NCBI RefSeq assembly: GCF_027887165.1
Contig: NC_077232.1
Coordinates: 8,477,001-8,541,000, forward strand
DNA from: Monodelphis domestica
Lineage: Eukaryota; Chordata; Mammalia; Didelphimorphia; Didelphidae
Length of the DNA stretch: 64,000 nucleotides
Direction of reading: 5' to 3'
Below the pieces are notes generated by a model that was not told where the DNA came from, did not search any database, and saw only the letters and a program-made list of their open reading frames with translations. Both the position numbers and the translations under genes were made by a program. Of the stretch, positions 23,320 through 40,875 are shown piece by piece; position 1 is the stretch's first letter, and every line of letters starts with the position of its first letter.

Positions 23320-23825
23320 TTTGATGTCACCAGGAACTTTGGAACGACATACATTTTCTGCCAGCTCACCAGATACCAGCTGGATAGGGCATCTCCCTTT
23401 GCCCCTGGTGGCAATGGCCTCACATCTCCCCCATCCCTTAATGCCCCTTCCCACATTTGACAATGGCCTCATGGCTATAGCCAGGCTCTCTACTGAAAGA
23501 ACTCAAGCTAGTCATTCTGCCTCTGGTCCCTGAATCAACATCTATTCTACCCTCCCTAAAATTGTATAGGGTAGAGCAGTGGTGGGGAGGCAGACAGTTC
23601 CAGCAAAGGCAGTGGAGCACCAGGGACAAACAGCGGAGGGGCCCAGCAAAGGAAATTAGAGCTGCGGGGTTCGAATAACGACTCCAGTAGGGATCCAGTC
23701 CGCCCAGGCAGCCCCCGCTGATGGAGTTGGGCAGCCTGTGGGCCCAGGTCAAGAGCTGGACTGCACGGACCCCCAGGGGCGCTAGAAGTAACAACAAAGA
23801 TCTTTCCCTCCGAGAATACTTTCCC
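23320..23825 (+). repeat. Copy B of the direct repeat shared with 1665-2305
   Basis: Collinear with copy A, with several internal length differences. It ends shortly before the GC-rich SYVN1 upstream region. No protein is encoded. See copy A for the shared blocks. Confidence 0.7.
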
Positions 23826-24283
23826 AGTAGCCTCTTTGCGGGCCGCAGGGGATCCCCCCTACCCTAATGCAAGCACCCAGCCGGCTGGTAACTCTTGGTA
23901 ATAGACTAGAGACGCCCCAGCCACTTCCCCTCTCTGACCCCTCCCTACAGAAGGGGCAGTGAAGAGAAGAGGAAGACTGGGGAGGAGCTGAGCACCGAGG
24001 CTTGCCGCCTGGGGGAGAACGGAGCGGAGAGGGACCCTTCAGGTCACTTAGCGAGTCGGAGGCGCTGCCCTCAGCAAGGACCCGCTGTCCTGCGCAGCCT
24101 GGGTTTTCAGGGCGCTTCATAAATTCCTCTTTCCTAATTCCGCGCCCTGGCCGCTCTCCATCCCCCAGCCAGGGACGGTGGGGGCCACGCCCCCGCCCGG
24201 TGCGTCCTTCTCCCGTGTTGACAGTTGGCTTGGCTTCCAGAGTCGTTCCTCTTAGCAACAGCTGAGCGAAGCCCGCTTTTCCT

Positions 24284-24355
24284 ATTGGTCTGTGGGTTTA
24301 ACCTTTTTTTTTATTGGTCCGCGTGCCTCAATCTACCCAATCAAAGATAGCCACG
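24284..24355 (+). promoter_or_regulatory. NF-Y cluster with a perfect ER stress response element
   Basis: At 24337-24355 the sequence is CCAAT, nine bases, CCACG, which is the exact ERSE consensus CCAAT-N9-CCACG bound by NF-Y with ATF6/XBP1. Just upstream, ATTGG-T-CCGCG at 24313-24323 is one base from ERSE-II (ATTGG-N-CCACG). Another inverted CCAAT box lies at 24284-24288. The next gene downstream is SYVN1 (HRD1), a known unfolded-protein-response target. The element lies about 0.5 kb upstream of the likely transcription start. Confidence 0.75.
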
Positions 24356-24559
24356 GCGACCCATCTCACTCCACAGACCTAAGTGGGGGCTAGCGATACA
24401 GATATTCCTCTGGCGCGAAGACGTTGTTTTGTCCCCCAAAGGGAACGCGCTCGCTGAAACTTTTTCCGTGTTCTTCTTGGTCTTGTAAGCCTCATTATCC
24501 CTTCTTCCTTCCCTCCTTGAATTGTCCCATCTCAGTCCCCTTGGTTGTACACCCCTCTG

Positions 24560-25194
24560 AATGGTTCAGTCTGCGTATTGCGCGTCGGGAGAGGGGGGCC
24601 CCCCCCGCTGGTCTTCAAGGGGTAGACTCCTCCTCCTGGCCATCCGGGTGATACCACGTGTGATCTAGGAGACGGGGGACGCCCGGCGCCCCCAGAACCT
24701 ACGTCCGATCCCCGAGGCGCCCTTCTGCCTCCCCACCTCCTACCCGCGGCGCCCCAAGTGCCCATTAAGCTCAGATCCAGAAAGGGTTCCTCGGTGTCAG
24801 TGGCTGACGGGGGCCGGTGCATTTGGTATGTCCCATCCTGCCGCCCCGAGCGGCCGGAAGTGAGGTGTCTGCGGCTCTCACTTCCGGCCCGGAGGGGGTG
24901 GGGAGTGTTGTTAACTGGTGGATCCGCCGCCGCCCCCGTCACGGTCCCCGTCAGCGCTTCCCCGCTGCTCCCCGGGTTATCGCAGCCGCTTCCTTCGCCG
25001 CCGCGGGACCAGCGGGCTCGGGAGCCCTGAGCTCCGTCCCGGTGAGTGCTGGCCGGGACAGGGAAGGGAGCGCGGGGCCCGGAGCGCCAAGGAGGGGCTG
25101 GGGTCCGTCCCAACCGGGACGCGCCCCGCCGCCCCCCCCCTCGGGCCGGACACGTGCGCCCCGCGAGGCCACTCACGCCCCTGTCCTCCTGCAG
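24560..25194 (+). promoter_or_regulatory. SYVN1: SYVN1 CpG-island promoter, non-coding exon 1 and intron 1
   Basis: GC- and CpG-rich DNA. An inverted pair of ETS/GABP sites (ggccggaagtgag at 24852-24864, ctcacttccggcc at 24877-24889) probably sits at the transcription start. Non-coding exon 1 appears to end at 25041 (gtgagt donor at 25042), with an acceptor at 25194 just before the ATG-bearing exon. A CACGTG E-box occurs near 24655. Confidence 0.7.
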
Positions 25195-25211
25195 GTGTCC
25201 CGGCCGGGGCC

Positions 25212-28200
25212 ATGTTCCGCACGGCCGTGATGATGGCGGCCAGCCTGGCGCTGACCGGGGCGGTGGTGGCCCACGCCTACTACCTCAAGCACCAGTTCTA
25301 CCCCACTGTGGTCTACCTGACCAAGTCCAGCCCGAGCATGGCCGTGAGTGACTGCGAGCGGGGAAGGGACCGGGGGAGAGGGGCGGCGGGGCCGGGCAGC
25401 TACTGACGTCCGCACCTCCACTCCCCAGGTCCTATACATCCAGGCCTTCGTGCTTGTCTTCCTCCTGGGCAAGGTGATGGGCAAAGTGTTTTTCGGGCAG
25501 CTGCGAGCAGCCGAGATGGAGGTGAGGAGAGGGGACAAGGGAAGGGGAGCACGCAGGGGGACGGGGGCAGCACGGTACCAACAGGACCTTTCCCTCCCAG
25601 CACCTCTTGGAGCGCTCCTGGTACGCCGTCACAGAGACCTGTCTGGCCTTCACCGTCTTTCGGGATGACTTCAGCCCCCGGTTCGTGGCGCTCTTCACCC
25701 TCCTCCTCTTCCTCAAGTGTTTCCACTGGCTGGCTGAGGATCGGGTCGACTTTGTGAGTGGGGGTGGGGGACGTCATCGTAGTAGGGAGGGGGGCTGAAG
25801 GCACAAGATGGGAACCACAACTGTTGCGAGTTTGGGGCACAGCTGCTAGGGGAGAGAAAAAAAGGAATTTTCTGATAGCCCTCTGCTCTTCTTGCCCAGA
25901 TGGAGCGCAGCCCAAACATCTCCTGGCTCTTTCACTGCCGGATTGTCTGTGAGTGGCTTCTTGATAGAGAAATGTGTTGACACTATGCTGGAAGGGTGGG
26001 ACAGGAGGGATTGGTGGATTTGTTGCCTGCTAGAAGTTGATACGGGAAGGTTCAACATCCCCATCTATCTCATCCCTGTGAATGGTACCAAGGACAGGGC
26101 TCAGCCTCTGTTGCCTCTTATGTGCAGCTGGACCTGAAAGATAATTTGAGAAGTTCATTTGCATTCTCTCTCCTTGCCCTGTTCTGCTCCAGGGCATGTC
26201 AACTGTCATAAGTCCCCAGAGACTTCCTCATGTTCTGCCTCCTTACCCAGAAGTCTGGGCTGTTGCCGTTCCTCTCCAGGGTAGGCCGGGGGGGTTCCCA
26301 GAGGGCACCTGGGGCTCCTATTTCCTCTAAAATTAGTGCCAGCACCAAAACATCTTAGAAAAGGAAACCAGCCCCAAACGACTTGTGCTTGCCCCCACCT
26401 TATGGCTTCCCTTGATCCCCTATAGCCCTCATGCTCCTCCTGGGTGCTCTGGACTTCCTCTTTGTCAATCACGCCTATCACAGCATCCTGACCCGGGGGG
26501 CCTCCGTGCAGCTGGTCTTTGGCTTTGAGGTACTGATGAGGCTAAAGTGGCAGGAGGGGTGGCCCAAAGGTGCCAGTGGACCTTCGCTAATGCCTTCTAT
26601 CCTCCTTCCTACCTCAGTACGCCATCCTGATGACGATGGTTCTTACAATCTTCATCAAATATGTTCTGCACTCAATCGATCTCCAGAACGAGAACCCCTG
26701 GGACAACAAGGCTGTCTACATGCTCTACACAGAATTGTTCACAGGTGAGGTCCCCAAGCCCTTCTCAGGTGGCTGTGGGATGAGGCATTACAGCAACCTT
26801 AGGGCCTCTCCATGTGCCTTTCCTTCTTCAGGCTTCATCAAAGTCCTGCTCTACATGGCCTTCATGACCATCATGATCAAGGTGCACACCTTCCCACTCT
26901 TTGCCATCCGGCCCATGTACCTGGCCATGAGGTAGGTTTTCCTATGCCTTCTGCTCTCACCCCAGGGCTTCTGGGGATCTTCTGCATTAGACTGAGAGCT
27001 CCATGTGGGCAAAGACCTTTGTAGTAGGGAGCCCCAGAGGACTCAGGAGCAGTAAAATAGCACCTGGTCAGGCCTATTCTTATGGAGGATCTGTGTGGAG
27101 GAGAGCAGGGAGACCCCCTGGAAGGCCAAGAAATCAGCTGAGGATGAAGGGATGTGGGCCTAAATGAAGAGGAAGAGATGGGGACGGGTGCAAGAGGGTT
27201 GGGGAAGACAATCCCTAAACCTTGGCTAGACAGTAAGTTGTGCCCTGGGGGAACACCCTTGACCGAAGGAGGCTGCTGTCAGGGAGCTGACAGACCTATC
27301 CTGTCATTTCAGGCAGTTTAAGAAGGCAGTGACGGATGCGATCATGTCTCGCCGGGCCATCCGAAACATGAACACACTGTGAGTCCTCCCCCTGTGCGCT
27401 TGCAGGCTCCTCCCTTCTGGGCCTCGGGCCCCAAAGGCTCTGGCTTACCTGGGCTGCTCTTTCCTCAGGTACCCAGATGCCACTCCCGAGGAGCTCCAGG
27501 CCATGGACAATGTCTGCATCATCTGCAGAGAAGAAATGGTGACTGGAGCCAAGAGGCTTCCCTGCAACCATATCTTCCATACCAGGTAAGGTGACAGGCT
27601 GGCACTGGCTTCCTGAGCCAAGGGAGGAGGCAGAGGCCAGTCCTCAGTGTTCCTTCTGCTTGGATTCTGCCTCTGCAGCTGCCTGCGATCCTGGTTCCAG
27701 CGGCAGCAAACCTGCCCCACCTGCCGAATGGATGTCCTGCGAGCTTCACTTCCTGTCCAGTCCCCACCAGCCCCAGAGCCTCCTGAGCAGGGCCCTCCCC
27801 CTGCTCCACACCAGCCCCCTATCATCCCCCCACCCCCCAACTGTAAGTATCTCAGGCCTCCACAGACCCTGAACTTCCACCTGTTTCAGGGAGGCTATCC
27901 ATGCATTCCCTGTGTTGCCTCTCATCCTTTTCATCTTGGGGGTTAGCTTTTCTGGGCCCCAGGCCTTTTTGACTTCATACTGTCTCCTTCTCATTGCAGT
28001 TCCCCAAGGCCTCCTGCCTCCATTTCCTCCTGGGATGTTCCCCTTGTGGCCTCCCATGGGCCCCTTTCCTCCTATGCCTCCCCCCAGCAATGCAGATGTC
28101 CCTCCTTCCTCACCTTCCACCTCAGGTGAGTCAGGTTGAGTGTCAGGAAGCAGTTCTATCTCCTAGATTGACGTTGGTCTTGATGGGTGTTAACCTGGGC

Positions 28201-29185
28201 TTATTCTTTGGGGGAGAAGGGAGCCTGGGTTCCTGAGCCCTAGACCTGGAAGGGCAAATGGGAACTGCCCCCATTTTCCCTGGGGTGTGTGGGGAATGGG
28301 AGGAAAGCCTGGCAGAATCTTGAATGTATCTCTGATGGTTTGTGTGCTTGCTTTTCCTAGCCAATACCCCTCGGCCCAATGGGTCTGTCTCTGAGACCGC
28401 TCCGGCTCCCGGCTTTCCCTTCCCTCCCCCCTGGATGGGCATGCCCCTGCCTCCACCATTTGGTAAGTCAGAGCCCTCCCAGACTAAGTTTTTTGGGTTG
28501 GGGAGCCTTTGGTTCCCTCTGTGGGGCCCAGCTTGAATATCTTTGGCACATCTGCTTTGTGCTCTTCAGGGTTCCCCCCCATGCCAGTGCCCCCAGCAGG
28601 CTTTGCAGGCCTGACTCCTGAGGAGCTGCAGGCCCTGGAGGGCCATGAGCGGCAGCATCTGGAAGCTCGACTCCAAAGCCTTCGAAACATCCACACCCTG
28701 CTGGACGCTGCCATGCTGCAGATTAACCAGTACCTCACTGTGCTGGCCTCTCTGGGGTAAGACCCCTGGGCAGGACAGGGCAGGGCAGCTGGGGGCCAGA
28801 CCTGGCTTGCCGGCCCAATGATCACCTTTCTCCGGCTCCTTCCTCAGCCCTCCCCGACCTCCTGCTCCTGCCAGTCCTCCTGAGGCATCTACAATGGCTG
28901 CTGCAGCATCCTCTTCCAGCAGCATCCCCAGCTCTGAAGCGACACCCCCCTCCCCAGGAGAGTCCCCACTCCCCCCTGACACAGCACAGCCGCAGCCAGA
29001 TACAGGTAAGGAATCTCCGGGGCAGGGTGGGTGAGGAGCACCTGGCTCGGGCATGGCCAGACCTCTCCTGTCTTCCAATTGTAGAGTCTCTTGGGGCAGA
29101 GGAGCTGAGTGAAGATGGGGAGCCCAACACGGTCGAGCTCCGCCGCCGCCGCCTGCAGAAGCTGGAGTCCCCTGCCTCTCACTGA
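25212..29185 (+). CDS. SYVN1: E3 ubiquitin ligase synoviolin/HRD1
   Basis: This ER-membrane E3 ligase is the retrotranslocation channel and ligase of ER-associated degradation, working with SEL1L and derlins. Fifteen coding exons, all GT-AG, join into 592 codons plus stop (human about 617): 25212-25343, 25429-25521, 25601-25753, 25900-25948, 26426-26529, 26618-26744, 26832-26931, 27313-27378, 27469-27585, 27679-27842, 28000-28125, 28361-28462, 28570-28756, 28848-29005, 29085-29185. The N-terminal half is hydrophobic and multi-spanning, starting MFRTAVMMAASLALTG. The RING-H2 finger has C291, C294, C307, H309, H312, C315, C326 and C329, all intact. A long Pro-rich cytosolic tail follows and is shorter than human. 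A conserved helix (GLTPEELQALEGHERQHLE) lies in the 28570-28756 exon. The protein ends KLESPASH. The N-terminal 330 residues show no indels against the human protein as I recall it. Confidence 0.98.
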
Positions 29186-30362
29186 CACTGCCCAGCCTCA
29201 TCCCACTCCCCAACCTCGTGTTTTGACTGTGGTGCCCTCGTGCTCGGGTGAGAAGTGGATCCCACCTCCCACTGCCAAGTGCCGTCTCCCCTCTCACCAG
29301 GCTTTGGAAAAGAATTTGAGGTTCCTGTGACCTCTCCTGGAAGGAAGGAAGGCCTGAGCCCACTCACACCACTTGGGAGCCCTCGAATCCAAATCATGTG
29401 GCTTGGGCTGATTCCTCATCCCCTAGACTGGACTAGAGGTCTGGTGGGTCAGTCTCCTTGCTGGCCCTTCACCTACCCCCCACAGCCTCCCTTAACTCCA
29501 GGCAGAGTTGGGGCTGTTGAGGTCTTTGAGAGCCCAGTTTCCTGTCCTACTTATTCCCCTCCATTCAGGGGCCCAGGAAGAGGGTGGACACTGAAGACAC
29601 ATTCCCTCAGGAGCTGGCAAAAGGCCAGCTCTCAGGGCAGAGGGAGTGTACCCTGTTCCCAACAGTATTAGCTCTAGCTCCCAGGACGGGGCTCCAGGCG
29701 AGCTGGGCTTCATTGGCCCCTACCTCCAGCGGTCCCTTTCTAGTACTAGTAGCCCCTCCTTCACACTCCCATCCATGTCTTGTAGGTGACCCCGTCTCAG
29801 GAAAGTTGAGTGCCTCAGCTAGGCTGGGGCAGCCTGCTCAGTATGGCTGGTGGGCACCTCTGAGGGGCCCTCCATGCTGCTCCTTGAGACGTCTCCCCCT
29901 GACGGGATGAGATGTTGGAAGCCCCTGGTCCTCTGGTGTAACAAGACTGAGCCTCCATTGTCCGTCCATGGCCAAAAGCTCTCTTTTCTTATCCCCAAGC
30001 TGGGCCAGGACAAAGCCTGTCTCTAAACCAAACAGTCCCCTGAGGGGAAGCGAGCTCAGCTTTCTGAAACTTCTTGATTGGAGGGGGGAAGGAGGGATTC
30101 CTTGTTGCTGGCTTTGGGCTAAGCCCCAGCCCACAACTTGTTTCAGATGTAGGCAGCAGCAGCAGCCCCCCCACGGCAGAGAGGGGGAGATCAAGCCAGG
30201 AGCAGGCCTTGCCTCCCCCCTGCTCCTCTTCCTTTGTTCCCTTTGTTTTGTGTGTTACACAAGTTGCTGGAGACAGTTTCAGATTATTTAATTTGTAAAT
30301 ACTGTACAAATTTTAATAGCTTCAATTGTATATACGGCCAAAATAAAAACTTGCATTAAAGT
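29186..30362 (+). other. SYVN1: SYVN1 3' UTR and poly(A) signal
   Basis: About 1.2 kb of non-coding sequence follows the stop. AATAAA lies at 30342-30347, with cleavage expected near 30360. The next gene, MRPL49, converges from the other side and stops at 30639. Confidence 0.85.
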
Positions 30363-30638
30363 TGGTGCCAGGTCGTGCCGTGGTGCCCCTCCCCCTGGCC
30401 ATTACTGTTTTGTCATCTTTGCTGAGCTGTTCCTAAGATTCCCAGCTGGGAAGTAATAGGGCAATTAGGACAAACCCCTCCTGGCCCACACCTGACTTTC
30501 AGCCACAAGCAGGGAGCAGCAGGGGTGCTGCTGGTGCTGAAACAAAGGGGCCCCACTGGCCTTTGAGTCACCAGTCACTGAAATGCATTCCTCCAGGCCT
30601 GTCTGTCTCAGTGCCCCTGGTGGGGATGGTGGCCAGCC

Positions 30639-35073
<4,435 letters not shown>

Positions 35074-35395
35074 AGCGCAACTACTCTTCCTGGGCAGGGG
35101 GTGGGACTTCCGCCTCTTCCCTAACCCCGCCCCCTGCCCCTCGCGCAGTCGCCGATACCCGAGAAGCCCGACCCCGCCTCTGCTCTCTTCCCCTTCCCTT
35201 GGGTCAGCTCCAGCTCGAACGAGCGACTTCCTCCCGCTGGGCTGTACTCCGCTCCGATTGGTTGAAGGGGACGTAGGCGTCCGTGTGCGTAAGCACGCAC
35301 CCGGCGTGTTGGGACGAACGTGCGCGCCCTCGGCCCCTGCCTCTCTTTCTCGTCTCCATCTTCGCCGCGGCGGAAGCAGGACGAGCGTGTCCGAG
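35074..35395. promoter_or_regulatory. Divergent MRPL49-FAU promoter with FAU 5'TOP exon
   Basis: A CpG island separates the MRPL49 start (35073, minus) from FAU non-coding exon 1. An inverted CCAAT box (gattgg) lies near 35256. FAU transcription probably starts in the pyrimidine tract 'cctctctttctcgtctcc' near 35340, a 5' terminal oligopyrimidine motif typical of ribosomal-protein genes. FAU exon 1 ends at 35395 (gtaagt donor). Confidence 0.8.
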
Positions 35396-35653
35396 GTAAG
35401 TGCGCGGTCCGGGATCGGGGCAGCGGGGAGGCCGAGGCACGAGGCAGCCCCGGGTTCCCAGGCCATCATCGGGGCCAGCTTCAGGCCTCCGGCCCGGCCT
35501 CTACCCACCCAGCCCGAGCCCCCTCGCTTCCCCTGGGCCAGTCCTCTTCCAAACCTCGCTCCCCTCTTTGTCGCCCCGGCCCTCCCCGCTGGCCCCTGCC
35601 TGACCGGGGCCTCGGCTCTCAGCCGCCGCTTGTGTCTCCCTGCAGTCGCCACC

Positions 35654-37940
<2,287 letters not shown>

Positions 37941-37958
37941 TCCCCTGGTAGTTTCCAC

Positions 37959-37964
37959 AATAAA
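37959..37964 (+). terminator. FAU: FAU poly(A) signal
   Basis: AATAAA 19 bases downstream of the FAU stop codon. Confidence 0.95.
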
Positions 37965-39200
37965 GCCCCTACGACTATACTGAGACACTGTTTTTTCTGG
38001 GGGACATTGGGAGAAGGGTAGAAAATGGGCAAATGGAATAAGTGGGTGGGCCTGCCCTCCTGAGGTATTTGCTAGGAGGAAGCTTTGCCATTTCCCAACC
38101 AATGAAATCCTCTCAGAGGAGTTGCCTCCTGATGCCTGTGATTCCACACTCATCTTTGCCAATTTTTCACAGTTTAGTTGAAAGCATAAACAAGATCTTA
38201 AAAGCAAGAATGAAATGGGAGCAGCAGTAGTACAGAGTTGTGCTGGGACTGGTTTGCTCCCTTCATTTAGGTGGGAAAAGGATTGGGTATCATTGGTCCA
38301 AGTGGGAGCCAAGGCCATTGAAACCATCCTGGTAGGAGGGCTGGATTCCCAAATCGGCATTGCCGAGTTTCTAATTCTAATCTTAGGCCAGCCCAGTATC
38401 TAAGGGTTTCCTATGTTAGCAAGGATCCAAATCCAGTGCTCTGGGCCCTATGCTGGGACAAAGATGGAGGTCCCTTCCTTGTAGAAGCAACCTTTGGTTG
38501 ACATAAGAATCGGAACCCTTAACGCAGCTTTAGAAAAGTCTTGGCCAGGGCAATAGAGTGAGGGAGCTGTTCCCACTGAACGTGGATGGGCTGCAAGCTC
38601 CACTGAATAAAACCTGGCGAGTGGCCACCAGGAAAGCTTGGTATTAGTAGAGCACAATGAGCAGTCACCAAGTCTGTCCTCTTCCTTAACCGAACTTGGC
38701 CTGTAGACCTGTTCAGCTCTGGATCCCCGGATTTAAAGGACAGAAACAGGCTGGAGGTCCCGAAATATTTCTAGGTGCCCTTTGGTGGCAGACTGCCCCA
38801 GGCCAGGCTCCGCTCAGTAAATTCCAACAGGAACCTGACAGAACCCTCAGAAACAAAGGGGATTCTCAAACTTAAGTATTAGCTGAACGAGGGCTGAGTG
38901 AAGCCCGGAAAGGCGAGAATGCAATATGCAGGTCTACAGCAACAGGCAGAATACTAGGCGCAGTATTGAACCTCTCGGGATTGAAGGAGCATCGGCTGCG
39001 TTCCGAAGTCCGGAAAGCAAGGGGGAGGGGATTAGAATTGCCCAGGGTGGTCTGGGCTTCCCAAAAGTGGAGGGGCTTCTTTCCTAAGAAAGTATCGCGC
39101 CCCCGGAAAGGTTTGGAGCCCCATGGTCGGGTTTTCTGAGACTAGACGCTGCCCCTATCCACTCTCGAAGTACCCAGCAATCCAACCCGCTCCCACCCAC
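37965..39200. other. FAU-ZNHIT2 spacer, nothing recognised
   Basis: About 1.2 kb with no recognisable gene or repeat. GC and CpG content rise from about 39050 towards the ZNHIT2 promoter. Confidence 0.5.
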
Positions 39201-39204
39201 TAAG

Positions 39205-39345
39205 CTTCGAGAACCAATCGGAGCGCAGCGGAAGTCCGGGGGCGTGGCCTCCCACGACCCCAGAACTAGGCGCTGGCTCCGGCGGAAGTCCCGCGGAGGT
39301 CGAGTGTAAAGCAGCCGGAGGCACTTCCGGGATCGTCCAAGGCCG
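39205..39345 (+). promoter_or_regulatory. ZNHIT2: ZNHIT2 promoter with CCAAT box and three ETS sites
   Basis: A CpG-rich region with CCAAT near 39212 and CGGAAGT cores near 39229 and 39282, plus an inverted ACTTCCGG near 39323, immediately before the ATG. No TATA box. This is a typical GABP-driven housekeeping promoter. Confidence 0.7.
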
Positions 39346-39350
39346 TTGCC

Positions 39351-40499
39351 ATGGAGCCTGCGGGACCGTGTGGCCAGTGTCCCCCCGGCGAGGCGAAGCC
39401 GGCGCGCTACACCTGCCCCCGCTGCAATGTGCCCTACTGCTCGCTGGCCTGCTACCGGGCTCACGGGGCGTGTGCCGAGGCCTTCTACCGAGACCAGGTG
39501 CTGGGCGAACTCCGCGGCCGCACCGCCTCTCCCAGTCGCTTGGCGGGTGCCCTGCGCCGGCTGCGAGAGCAGCGCGAGGCCGAAGCGTCGGAGGAGCACC
39601 AGGAGGAGCACCAGGGCCTGGGCGGCCTGTGGGAGCGGTTGCAGCCCGCCGAAAAAGCAGCCTTTGAGCGACTCTTGAGCCGAGGAGAGGCCGGAAGGTT
39701 GCTCCCGCCCTGGCGGCCATGGTGGTGGCGCGGCGGGGCTCGGACGCCGCTGCTGGAGGAGCTGCACGAGGACGGCACCTCGGGGCCCGCGTCTGTACCT
39801 GAGCCTGCCCAGGGTGAGCCAGAGCCTGTGGCCGAGCCGCCGCCCGTGCCAGCCACCATCCCCGCCCTGGCGCGTCTAAGCGGCGGCCGCACGCCTTCGC
39901 CCCTGCTGCGCTTTCAGCTGCCTAACGTGCTCTTCGCCTACGCGCATGCGCAGGCCCTCTATCACGGTGGCCTGGATGACGACCCGGAGCTGCTACTAGA
40001 CCTGTGCTCCACCGTGCTGGGCGTGGCTGGTGCCCTCAGCGCCCACCACACCTTCCGCTCCACTCGGGAGGCTCTGCATGCAGCTGCGCATGCACTGAGG
40101 GCGGGTGCGCACCCACCTGGGCCCCTGGGCACCCGGGGCTCCATGCGTGAGGCCGCCCGACTCCTGCTGGGCGAGAGCCCGCAGCCCGGCCTGCAGAAGG
40201 GCTACACGCTGGCTGCGCTGGGGCACCTGGCGCGTGCGTTTGGGCAAGCGCGCAACCTCATACCTGCCGGCCAGCTTCGGGAACGCCTCTACCGTGCCCG
40301 CAAGAAGTGCCAGTACTTGCTGTCCTGGACCAACGAGCACGAGGAGGAACTTATGTCTCTGGCCCTGGACTGTGCGCAGGAGTACCGGGCCGAGGAGGAG
40401 GAGGCTGGCCAGGTGGAAGCCCTGAGTGGGGAGCTGGAACGCTTGTGGGGAGGGTCGCGCCCCCCAGCCCCGAAGACCCTGATCCAGGAGCTGGCCTGA
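39351..40499 (+). CDS. ZNHIT2: Zinc finger HIT domain-containing protein 2
   Basis: A cofactor of the R2TP/RUVBL1-RUVBL2 chaperone, linked to U5 snRNP assembly. Single exon, 382 codons plus stop (human 403). The HIT zinc finger is N-terminal, with C7, C10, C22, C25, C30, C34, H38 and C41. Conserved family blocks follow: EKAAFERLLSRGEAGRLLPP and PWWW around residues 100-125, FQLPNVLFAYAHAQALYHGG near 190-210, and LYRARKKCQYLLSWTNE near 310-327. The linker between about 135 and 180 is Pro/Glu-rich and poorly conserved, which explains the length difference. AATAAA at 40524-40529 lies 25 bases past the stop. The whole coding region is CpG-rich. Confidence 0.98.
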   Translation: MEPAGPCGQCPPGEAKPARYTCPRCNVPYCSLACYRAHGACAEAFYRDQVLGELRGRTASPSRLAGALRRLREQREAEASEEHQEEHQGLGGLWERLQPAEKAAFERLLSRGEAGRLLPPWRPWWWRGGARTPLLEELHEDGTSGPASVPEPAQGEPEPVAEPPPVPATIPALARLSGGRTPSPLLRFQLPNVLFAYAHAQALYHGGLDDDPELLLDLCSTVLGVAGALSAHHTFRSTREALHAAAHALRAGAHPPGPLGTRGSMREAARLLLGESPQPGLQKGYTLAALGHLARAFGQARNLIPAGQLRERLYRARKKCQYLLSWTNEHEEELMSLALDCAQEYRAEEEEAGQVEALSGELERLWGGSRPPAPKTLIQELA

Positions 40500-40523
40500 G
40501 GGAAACCCGCCAGGCTTTGCCCC

Positions 40524-40529
40524 AATAAA
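40524..40529 (+). terminator. ZNHIT2: ZNHIT2 poly(A) signal
   Basis: AATAAA close to the stop codon. The next 350 bp, up to the TM7SF2 stop, hold no recognisable feature. Confidence 0.92.
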
Positions 40530-40875
40530 GCCAGCTTGAGACTGACCCTGGCCTCCCGGGTTGTGTGTGTGTCGGGGGGCAAAGGGGGTCTGTGTGACGG
40601 AATGACCATCAGGCTGAGGACAGGTTCTACCATCAGAGCTCTATTCCGGGTGCCCACCTGCATGCCTCCTTCCCCCCTCTCGTAGTCATTGGAGAGTATG
40701 TCCAGCCATCCAAGGGGACTGAAGTGGAAGAGGAAGTGCCGTCTGCACCTCGACTTGGAGCCACAACCACTTGATCAGTCTAGGGAGGAAAGCTCCAACG
40801 ATGGGGGGCTGAGGGCAGGGCCCCCCAGCCCTGGTCCTGTTCCCTCATCGGTTGGCCATGGCCAGCCAGGCTGGC

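Noticed and set aside
1665-23825. The two diverged repeats as the paired ends of one huge element
   Set aside because: The 21.6 kb separation, several internal length differences and unrelated nested repeats in between make independent copies or a segmental duplication more likely.
1-24200. Search for SPDYC or CAPN1, the next human neighbours of SYVN1
   Set aside because: No frame or splice-bounded exon resembling Speedy/RINGO or calpain was found; they are probably outside the window or absent.
24532-25176. 214-codon minus-strand frame over the SYVN1 promoter
   Set aside because: It is a by-product of high GC content antisense to the SYVN1 CpG island; no conserved protein features.
28566-29363. 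265-codon minus-strand frame opposite SYVN1 3' exons
   Set aside because: Antisense shadow of GC-rich SYVN1 coding DNA without recognisable domains.
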